NCBI GenBank assembly: GCA_963931925.1
Contig: OZ007582.1
Location: 21,944,224 to 22,008,223, forward strand
Length of the DNA stretch: 64,000 nucleotides
Direction: 5' to 3'
Origin: Onchidella celtica
Taxonomy: Eukaryota; Mollusca; Gastropoda; Systellommatophora; Onchidiidae
Part shown: in pieces, positions 28,201 to 40,200 of the stretch
Numbering within the stretch: the stretch's first letter is position 1
Layout: each line of letters starts with the position of its first letter
Notes under the pieces: model-generated
Seen by the model: only the letters and a program-made list of their open reading frames with translations
What the model was told of the DNA's origin: nothing
The model's database searches: none
Program-made: the position numbers and the translations under genes

Positions 28201-31200
28201 TGGGTCATTTTTTGCCTGAAACACAAAAAAATATGTTTATAAAAGATTTTTTTTTAGGTGAAGAAGAATGAAAAAAACAGATAGTAAACTCATGTACAAT
28301 TTGTTCTCTATCAATTAACTTTTTTAAAGGTGTTTATGTATTTTTTAGTGAGCAATTTTTTTGCCATGATGTTTGTTTCTAAATTGTAAAGCATCCAGAG
28401 CAATGTTCTAGAGGCAAGGTGTTTGCATCACATGTCAAAGGTACCGGGTTTGATTCCCGGCCGGTACATGCATGTCGGAATTTGGGGATTTTCCTTGTAT
28501 TTTCCTGTCCCTGATCCTATGGTAGGTAGGACTGAGCACCTAGTCTTCTCAGATGAGAATGAAAATATCGCATGGCCTATGTGCACATTGCACATATTAA
28601 AGGTATCTTGGCAGTTAGAAGTCGAGAAGAGCAAACCTAACAAGGCCATTACCCTGGTAAAATTAAAACTAATCCCCACCGTCCCCACCCCACACCCCCC
28701 AAAAAAACACCAACCAGCCCTGCACTGTAGCCATGACATGTCTGCTCCAGTTGTAACTGGGCTCCAATGACACTGAGGCAAAATTCCCCACATGGGATCA
28801 AAGAAGTATACAAAATACATAAATATGCAAAATATTTTTAATGGGAAGTGTGCACTGTATAAATGTGCATCATTATTATTATAATAATTATTATTAATGA
28901 TGAATAATAACATGATTACTATTTCCATTATTATTATTGTTTATGATGTAAATATATCCCAATAGTTGTCTCCAAATAACATATAATATTGCTGACCATG
29001 TCACCAAGTGCACTGGCACAACTGCAGATGACACCTTTTTCTTTGCCAAATATTCTATCAACTTAGTTTCATTTGTTGTACAGGAGTTCAAGACTTGGAG
29101 CAACTGTCTTTTTATATACTGGTAGGTAAATATGTACTCAAGATAATGAATATATTTCAAGTGAAATAGTTGTTTTAGATAAGGGTTAAGTTTTAAGTAA
29201 ACGATCATTTTAAGCACTTTGCATATGTGCAGTTTCATAATATGTGAGTGTGCATGGGAAAACCCGGCATAAGTCGGCACAGCTGATTTTGAGAAAAACG
29301 GCTTTGAAGTGAAAATATGGGTCCGACACAAACTTCCAACTTGGCCGTTGTTTAGGGGACCGTGGCATGTTACAGGGTAAAATGTAGACGAGCAGTGAAC
29401 ACTACTCACTATGATCTCTATAACTGCTTAGTTATTAGACTACGGTCTCCTAACAAGATCCAAAAACTTCCGACTTGGCTGTTGCTAGGGGAACGTGGCA
29501 TGTTACAGGGTAAACTGTAGATGAGCAGTGAACACTACTCACAATGATCTCTATTACTGCTTAAACTACGGTCTCCAAACAGCAATCACTCCAATATTAC
29601 TTGGTCAATTAGCTATTGCCACTTATATATAGGATTACATGCCGTTTTCTCAAAATCTTGTTTTAGGGGGAGTCACTGACTTCAATTTATCAGAAATGTC
29701 TTGTCTTTTATTATATGTACAGAACTCAAAATGTCATGTTGCCGACTTATGCCGGGTTTTCCCATGCACACTCACATATGACCTGCAATAAATTAAGACA
29801 TATTTCAACTTGAAATACATGATGTGGGTCCACAGGATTTATCACTGACCCTCTATAGTAATCCATATGACCACTGATATTCTTAACCCACTTTTCACAA
29901 GTCTGACCTGGGTTTCATGACAAGGACATGGTGGCAAAGTCTGTGGGTTGTAGTTGAGTGGGGTCATGGCTTGCTGTGCGGCATTCACACATGAATAAGA
30001 TGAACTAGTCAGAGTTGATTCATCAGCGAATAGAAGCCACTTATGGGGACCAGTTCTGGGTGCTGTGAAAATTTATTTCACATCATTTTTATTAACTGTG
30101 GGTTAAAATATACTTTACAGTGCGGGTTTTGTATGCTGCCAAGACAGTTTGCAGCACAGCTTTTGCATGCCATCAACCAAAAATCATGAACTGTGAACAA
30201 AAACATTGTTTGCAACACAGCTTTCCTGCATCACCAACAAAAATTATGAACTGCGAACTACAAAATAGTTTCAGCTCAGGTTCACACAGCATCAACCAAA
30301 ACTATGAACTGTGGATCGAAAGACACAGGCTTCACATATTACCAATCAAAATTATAAACTGTGAACTAAATGATAGTTTACAGCACAAGTTTTGTACACT
30401 GTTCAAAAAAAAAAATTATGAACTATGAACTAAAAGATAGTTTTACAACATATTTCATGTACCGTCAACACTGTTATTAAGAAGAAGTTACCAGGACAAC
30501 ACATTACTTTTAACAGTTTGTATTTTGTTCATGAAAAGAATCAAAATTGGAGGAAAGCAAAAGTGTGTAATGTCTTAGCAAATCAAATTCTATAAAATTT
30601 ATTATCATCCAAAATGACACGCCAAATTAAAAATCAAATGAATCTCTGCTGTGACCACCCTAACACTATATAAGAAACAAAAAGGGTTTTGTTTTCCTTT
30701 TATTTTTGGCACCCGATTTTTGCAGAAATTTATTTCTAGATCTAGGACTTCACTTGCAGAACTTTATTTCCAATCACTCAAGAAATTGTTGCTGCATGAG
30801 ATGGCAAAACAGTTTTAAGGAATTTACTGACCAGCTGATTGCATCATTGGGCTACCATCCATCATAGAGTAGGCAGTGGTCACTCGAGGTGTCCCAGAAA
30901 CCTGTGTATTCATCCAGATTTCTTTATAGCCAACGATACCATAGGAAAATTTCCCATCCGTTGTGAGAATAAGCTGAAATGTGGCTTTCTGGAACTGAAA
31001 ATGACATAAAATGACAGTTACATCAAAGGGTAATACATTTTTAGTTTTACCCTCGACAATAACGTACCTTAGCTCTTTCCCTACGGGCCAGCATTCCATG
31101 TCTGGACCGAGCAGTTCCTGGGGTTATACACCATACTGTACCGTGCATTTGTAAACAAAGATTGCCTTACTACACAACAGCTGTCCAAACTATGTGTGCT

Positions 31201-34200
31201 TTGTACGTAGGGAAAGAGTTAACTTGAAAGAGTAATGTACCTTTGCTTGGATCAGTAATGTACCTTTACCTGAAAGAGTAATATAGGAAAAGTAATGTGC
31301 TATTGCTTGGATGGGTAATGTTGGCACTTTGTGAAAATAAAGATTATTGATATTAGTCATAGGACCTACGAAATATTGTGATGGAAAGACATTAGCAAAG
31401 CCAGAACTTATAGGTATTCACAATAACGAAGAAATGCAAGGGAGACATAAAATGCTGCAACATAACCTACATCCTCTGGTTGACTCTCTGCCGGTCGAGG
31501 AATGGCATTAATCCAGGTGATGGCCACACTGTACAGCGGCTGGAAATTGCTATTCTTGATGACACTCCTCACATAGGCCGTGAGTGAACTTTCAGTTGAC
31601 ACATTACTCAATCTACTGTCGTCCTGTTGAAAGAAAATATTTTTGTGGTTCTCTGACATGTCACCAGAAAGTGTTTCAAAGAGACAAGTCATCACTGTAC
31701 TAACATAATGGCCTAAGTCAAACTCTGGCCAAAACTGAATTGATCTTTCATAAATTATTATAGAAACCACAGAAAATCTGTGGGATCGCAGTATGCAAGG
31801 TTTGAAGCAAAGTCAAAATGTGGCAAAAAGAAAAAGTTGCATGTAACAAAGCCTTGCGTAAGAAATAAAACAGAAACGATACCAAAAAACACAAAGGAAA
31901 TGGGAAAACACACCGAAAGCTAGCTTTTTCCCTTTTCCTTTGCGTTTCATTGTAACATTTCTGCATTATTTCATACGTAAGACTTTGCTACATAAAAGTT
32001 GTTTTTTTTGCCATATTTTGTCATTGATCTTTCATATTTTTCCTTGCAGTCAAGCTACCACCGTCATGTACATATACAATAAAAACCAGAAGTATCAGTC
32101 CGTACCCACAATAATGTTCCAATCAACTGACAAGATAAGATAAATATTTCACTCTGGCAAAAGTTTTGCTCACTTTTCTCAATATGAAATACGAGATCGA
32201 CCATTATTTGTGTCGAAGTGATATGACAAGACATTGATACTGTTGCTCTAAGCTCAGATGACATTGGGAATCTGGTCATCCATATAATTATGTAAAAAGG
32301 AGTTGCAAAACATATGTAAACAACTGTGCCCCAAGCACAAAACCTAGTTCTAAACATGAGGTTTTTCAAAATTGCAAGTTTACAAACATCAGCTGCCGCT
32401 TATGCCAAAATTGTTTTGCCTAAATAATTTTACAGATTTTTTAGATTTCCTTCACCACATATTGCAAAATTAGGGCTTTATGCTAAAACTCTACACATAG
32501 TAATTAATGTATTCAAATGAAAATGTGGCCTTCAAATTTACCATGAAATACCAACATTGTGCCCATATACTGGCCTAAGACCTCGGCCAAAACTGCTTTG
32601 ATCTCACGTGGTCTTTTTGAGATCAAGTGTCAAGCCTAACATTGTCATGCAAACAAACAAAAAACTCAGTTCCATCAGTCCAAACCCATAACAATGCATT
32701 GACCACATTTAGGACACTCATCTGATGCCACCTTCATGAAGCAAGTTCTATTTTGCTTTCCACAAAACTATGAAGAGTGAGACTGGTCACATACGTTTTA
32801 TCAAATTACAGAGATAGCATTAGCATCACTTTGTTACTTGTCATAAATAAAAATAAGTCATGTAAAAGGTTACTGTGCATGAAAGATAACTTCACTATGT
32901 AGCTGGTCATATCATCAAACCACTTAGGTGTATTCATACATCTGCAGATGACAACTCCTTTTCACCAAATATTCTATTAAAACTACTTGAAGAAATCTCT
33001 TTTTTTCCTATTGATTAAGGGGGAATGCAATATTTCAAATGCTTAAGACTAAAAATATATTTAAGATAAAGAAAATATATATTTTATGTTTAACAGTTTT
33101 ATTTTGTTTCGTTTCTTTTTCCTCGCCTGTCAAGTAAAGTTTTTCCACACTTGGGAAGTTTCTTGATAGGGTCAGAGAATTTCAGCACGTAGGCTATCCC
33201 AGGGTTATAAAAAAAAAAGATTCATGTTTTTATGTCCTACCTCTGTGATGTTGACCATGGAACTAGAGCCTGTGGGAAACTCCATGTCAGACCAATAGAC
33301 CCCAATCAATGCTGGAGAGTATGGCCATTCTGTGGGCAGCGGAGCATGACTCATGACACGGCCTGAACCCAGTGATACATAGCCATTGCCATATACCTGC
33401 GGTATTGAAGACAGAAATTTTTCTGGTATTACAGGTTTAACGGGGCTTCTCTTCTTCTGAGAATCTCTTGTAGTTCCATTCTCCATGAGTTTCAAAAGGT
33501 TGTTTTTTTTCCTATCATCAACAAAGATTATGAAAATTTGTTTGGATCAGCATAAAAGTTCATGCATTCTTATGCCCATGCAAAATGATCACAGCAACAT
33601 TATTCAGTGAAATATGATAAAAATTGCATTTCTGGGTTTGCCGGTGTTGCATAAATCAAATGGACCAAAATGTGGTGAAATTAAGAATAAAACATACATG
33701 AGGAAGTGACAGTATTTACACAGGATGGAGTTTGGATATTATTTGAACACAACAGTGGCAGATTTACTACAAAACTAACGAAGCTTGCTTCAGGGCCCCT
33801 AACCCCAGAGGGTCCCTGAGGAAACTGTTTTTAAATGAATAAATTTTGGATGTTGCCCTATTGTTGCTGGTTGCGAAGGCGCCCCAGAACACTTCAAGTT
33901 TCAGGGTCCCAAAATGTAGGTCCGCCAAGTTGGAACACAATTTACACTGACATAATACTAGCAATGACATTTGCCATCATACTGTCCTCTCAAAACAACA
34001 TTTCGTTAACACTTCAATTCTATTCTACTACTGTTCACACTCTGTAAATAATATCATCACTTTGATGGTTAGCTAAAATTCAACTTCAGCTATTACCACT
34101 GAAAGTATCAAATATTTGTTTCTCACATAAACTTTTGCAATGGATATATAGACATGTGCAGGACATGAAAAAAATTCTAAGGGCCTTTGACAGGGGAATC

Positions 34201-37200
34201 TTCTTTTAACAACACTATTGTTTTTCATTTTTAAATAAAAACAAGTTGATTCACGTTTTGATGCATTTATGGTTGGTTACCAGTTTAATTATATGGATTA
34301 TACTACTCATTACATAGCACCAACTTGATGAATGTATATTTATTGCTTTTTTACCACATAAAAATGGTGACAGTTCATGCAATGAGACCTTTGTTACTTG
34401 AGGGTCTCAGCATATTGCTATTGGTCCTAACACACAAGGAAATACATGTATTTAATCTCACCTTATAAGTACAAGCACGGGTTACTTACATAGATTTTAT
34501 GGTAAACTCTGTCATGAAATGCGAATGGTATTGGCACATCAATAATGTGCTGGTTGGCCTCTTTGTCCTGAAGCATCACAGGGCTCGTTGTAAAATCTGG
34601 CCAAACTGTAACCTCTGCCATAAAATAATGAAACAACCAATATGAGAGTGTCAATGTTAGCAAAGTTCATAATAGGTCTAAATAATTAAAATATCAATTA
34701 CTCCTTGACAATACAAATTCCATTAGTGACAGTATTTACACAGCATTAGTGTCAAAATTCATTAATGATTTCCCCCCCCCCCCTCAACCCCAACCACCAC
34801 CACTTTATTTTCCCTTAACTCATATCAGGCAAATGATGTACAACTTATCTAGTAAACTACCACAAGGAACCTCACAAATACCACTGTAATATTGACTACC
34901 TCAGTAAATTCTCCACAAGGCAATGATTTCAACAGGGTATAATATACCATTGTCTAAAGGCCACACGTATTTATACAAAACGCATTGCAAAGTCCATCAG
35001 GCTGCTAACCACGTTAATATACAGCAGAGTTTTTTTTAAAAAGTTCAGAAAAGTTGTATGAGACCATCATACATTTCAGTACAAGGTTTCCAACAAGGCA
35101 TACTCATACCCATTTATTTCACTCTAGGTTCAAAGATAACTCTAACCACAATATCCACACGTTGAACCATCCCTCAGCTTAAAAACCAATCCATATCCAT
35201 AGTTTTCAACATGTTCAAAATCTGGAAGATTCTGCACCTCCGCCACCACGCTCCTCCCCTTCCAGTCCCAAGAGACAGAATTGAAAATACCCACCCTACT
35301 ATGCTTACGATTTCTCCCCATCCCCAGTACTGCAATAGGCCTACAGGCATTTCCAAAGGCAACAAGAAAGAGAGAAAAAAAAGAACAGAACCAAGAAAGA
35401 ATCAAACAGGCCAGTATTTGCATTCTTCCCCTAAGTATGCAGGATAATCGCCAGTGGCGGACCTACATTTGTGGGACCCTGAAGCTGGAACTGTTATACA
35501 GGACCCATTCGCAACCAGCAACAATAGTGCAACATCCAAAACTTATTTTTAAAAAGTTTCTCCAGGGCCTTTCCAGGATTAGGGGCCCTGCTGCTTTAAA
35601 TTTCATTGGTTTCACAGTAGATCCGCCACTGATAACTGCATTACTGTTTAGTTTTATTTGACCTCACAGAATTAAATTTGCGCCCCTACAAAATTTTGAA
35701 CTTTACTTCTTCTTTCACCGGAAGTTCCAAGGCCATATGTTTCGTTCTCCCAAGAGTTTCAATTCTTCTTTTTGGATTACAGCCAATCTATATTAATATG
35801 CTGCTATGTAAAAAAAAAAAAAAAATCTTTGTTAGTGACCATGCTGTACCGCCTAGTATTGGGAGGGGGAATGCCATGTGGTCAGTATCACACTTTTGGG
35901 GATGTAAGTGAAAAGATGCTACAACAAAAGTGGAATTGGGCCGGACACGTGGGGAAGATGAATGACAATAGGTGGACAAAACGCTGCACTGAATGGCAGT
36001 CAAGAACAGGAAAAAGAACAAGAGGACGACCAGGAAGAAGATGGAAGGACGACCAGGAAGAAGATGGAAGGACGACCAGGAAGAAGATGGAAGGAAGACA
36101 TTACAAAGAGAGGACGAACAACATGGATGAGGAAAACAACAGACAGAAGAGAATGGAAAGCATTGTTGTCAGAGGGCGACATCCTGCAGTGGAGGGGGGG
36201 AAGACAACGCCTAGGTGAAAAAAGGTGAAAAAAGTGAATAGAACCACTTAATCACAGTATACCGTTTCATCATTGGTAACATATCCTTACAGGTTTCAGA
36301 TTTTGTAAAGCTGCACAGAACCTAATTCTTATTTCTTCAAATGGTCTGAATTAATAACGTTGTTCATCTCGTATGAGACTGCATGAATAAAAGGTCCTTA
36401 TGAAATATCATTGCTTACCCTCACACTTTCCATCAACATCTTCATAGTTTAGTGCACAAGGACAGTTAAAGCCACCCTCAGTATTCGCACACATAGAGTT
36501 TTCACGGCAATCATCAGTGCTCTCTGCACATTCATCGATATCTGTTGGGAGCAAGTAAATACATTCAACAGAATAGGAGATATAGCTATTAAGATTCTCC
36601 TGGAGGAACACCTTTTGATGTTCTTGTGTAATACGAGAGTACTATATAGTTACTAATATGAAACACTAAAGAGGGGTTCAAATGGTTTCATAGTATGAAA
36701 AATGGAGTTTACAAAGCAGAACAAAATGCAAAGGGACAGCAATTCCACAGCCACATGGCAAGATTCAATGTGCACCAAAAATCTCGTTCAGTGAACGTGA
36801 CCCTTGCGTACACCATCTCGCCAGCTACGAATTCGATTATTTGTCCTCTTTGTGAACTATTCCTCAGTGGAGAAAAATGGTATGCAATGCTATAGTCTAT
36901 TTAATCCGCATTCACATTTCACTTCATGCCAAATTTCAGATAGACCAATTCCCTCCTTTTGGAGTGTATGAGTAACAAAGGGGTTTTCTTGCAATGCTAT
37001 AGATTTCTTGCATTGCTGCAGACTTAACACAACAAATGAAGTTGTATACAAATCTTTGTTGTTATGGTTGTATGTGTTAGTATTGATCTGTTGTTACCAG
37101 TAATACATGGGGCGAAATTTAAGTTTTCTGGATAAGAACCCTGACTTTATTAGTCATGAAAATGTTATTAAACCTAAAACAACTTTGTTACAGTCTGTAT

Positions 37201-40200
37201 CTTGACTCTTGAACGTCATACTGACCCACAGTCTAATCTATATAAACATATAAAGATGGACTTGCGAGGTGTTACTTTTCTAATTCCTCCATTGTTATTT
37301 GTTGCAGAGAATTGACATTTTTCTGGACTGATAGAATCTAACTGAAGCCAGCTTCTGGTAAAAGAAATGTGTTTGATTTACGCTTGCTTTGATTCTGTAT
37401 GTATTGTAATTATCTCAGGGAATGTAGGATTGCTGTCAACATACAGGGCCGCCAAGCCAGTAGCCTGTCATGCATTGCTGTTCATTAAAGATGCTGCACA
37501 AAACCGCACCACCGTTGGAGAGTGAATCACAATTGGTGCAAGGTCGGTATTATTTCTTAAGCGAAGCCTTGTGTCATACATTTTCTTTTGACCATATTTT
37601 GACTTTGCTTCAAGCCTTTCTGCAGCCCACAGTTTTTACAATTATTTCGTCACAAGAGTAGCTGTTCATAAAAATTATAGAAAGCATTCCAAATATGGAA
37701 GCACTTCTGTAGCAATATTCTTGTATTCTTGTATATTGTTGTTGAAGCCACCATTGCGATTTTGCTGTGAATTCCAAAATTTTCTCCGAAAATGACATCA
37801 TTTTGGGGTGGACTACTAGCGTTTGTAGCTGTTGAACCTCTGAAGGCCTAACAGCCTCTTTTACAAACATCAATTTAATGGTGTCTGAAATGTTTTTCTG
37901 TCTATAATAGTCATCACAGAAATGTTTCGACGCCTGTTTTACATCAATAATTCAGTTCCTTGCAGACAGATCTCTGCCAAATTTTTGCATGACCCCATGA
38001 ACTTGTGTAAATCTTAACTTTCATTTTGGGTCATGGATCGTTACATGGCAGTTCTATTAATTTTTTTTATTTCTACGTTAGAATTCCTATCTGGTGGTTA
38101 CACTGGGCCAGCACAAAACTGCCTTGCCTGATTTATTGCTACAAGCCGCTCTGCGGTTTATACGAAAAAGCATTCAGATCAAATGGTGCACGAAAATAAC
38201 ATACAAGAAATGTTTGTTTTTAAATTTCCAATGATTTGGCATTTTTCTATATCTCACACATGTCATGCTTTCTCATAACTTTAGTACATGTAATGATCCT
38301 TGTCTTTCAGAATGGGTGTTATGACAGTTGTGGTCATGTTAAGAAAATACCAGGAGTGAGTCAATTAAGGATCAAAACGGAGAATTTAAACTGGATTCAA
38401 GAAAATTTTGATGATATGGTGCCTGCCTGGCTATCTCATTTTGTTGTTGTATTTGTTGTTGTTGTTATCTCAGACATTTCTTGGTGTTGGCTGTTCATGT
38501 GCTGCTGGCATTTGTAGTTGTTGAATCTCTTCATATAAATCTCACTACATGTACTTCTTGTCATTTGAATGCTGAGATATATTTATAAGTAACGTTGGAT
38601 AACCTACCCTCATCACACTTGGCTCCCTTCCAGCCCTCGCGACAGATGCATGAAGAGTCATTTTCCTTCTCTGAGCATACACCGTTGACGCAAGAGTCAG
38701 CCTTACAAAAGGGCACACCTGTAAATAAATGAAAAAATGTTAACACGTAGATCTACCCTGAATTATGACATACATGTATTCTTCTTCCTCCTCCCTTCCT
38801 CACCTCATTTATCCCTGCAACTCTTAGCCTCTAAACTCAGTTATTGCAAGCCCATACAGGATACAGACACATGACATGCAGAACGTGGTCTGACATCATG
38901 TCTATGGTTGAGAAGTCCAGCTTTTTGACACTTATTTGTGAGTGTGCATGAGAAAACCCACATAAAAGCAGCAGAGCTGATTTTGAGAAAAACTGCTTTG
39001 AAGTGAAAATATGGGTCCGACACAAACTTCCAACTTGGCTGTTGTTTAGGGGACCGTGGCATGTTGCAGGGTAAACTGTAGACGAGCAGTGAACACTACT
39101 CACTATGATCTCTATAACAGCTTTGTAATTAGACTGCGGTCTCCTAACAAGATCCAAAAACTTCCGACTTGGCTGTTTCTAGGGGACCGTGGCATGTTAC
39201 AGGAAAAACTGTAGATGAGCAGTGAACACTACTCACTATGATCTCTATAACGGCTTAGTTATTAGACTAAGGTCTCCTAACATCAATCACTCCAATATTA
39301 CTTGGTCAATTAGCTATTGCCACTTATAGAATTAAATGCCGTTTTCTCAAAATCTTGTTTTAGGGGGGTCACTGACTTCAATTTATCAGAAATGTCTTGT
39401 CTTTTATTATATGTACAGAACTCAAAATGCCATGCTGCCGACTTTTTGTTGGTTTTCTCAGGCACACTCACATTTGTTGACACTTTGGTAAAGCTGACAC
39501 TTGATAAGTTGATACTTTGGCAAAATTGACACATGGAAATGTTGAAACTTTGGTAAAGTTGACGTATAGGCAGGTTGACACTTAGGTAAAGTTGACACCT
39601 GAATAAGTTGACACTTTAATAATGTTCTTTCTTACCAAACTGATGTCTCGTCCGCATCTGTCTGTCTGTACATCTGTCTGTCTGTCTGTCTGGCATGCTA
39701 TTACCTTGTTATCGGACTCTAAATTACGGTTCACACTCTACAAAACAGTGAACTTTTCTCACACTGTCAAAAGTTCAGATTTCCTGCAGACCTTACAGAG
39801 TTCAAGGACCTACTTACGTTCTTCACAGGTGGGTCCCGTCCATCTATCTGTACATGCACAGGTGTAGGTACCCACTCCGTCTGTGCACGTTCCTTCATTC
39901 TTGCACGGTTGGCTTGCACAGTCATCACCATCTGTCAATTATGAACATTATTGGGTTTACGACCGGGGTTTGCATATTACATCCAAAATCAATGCTTGCG
40001 CAAATTCTCCATCTAAACTTGCGTATCACAATGGGCTCGTGCTCTTTCTGACTCCATCCATCCACAGACGATTGAGTTGGAGAACGCGTGACGGCTCTAA
40101 ATAAAGCGCGCACATCGCTAGTCCTCTGATCTTCGGTGGGGACTTTAATATGACGTATTGCGTGAAAAACAGTACCTGGTCTGATAAGCTAATAATACGA

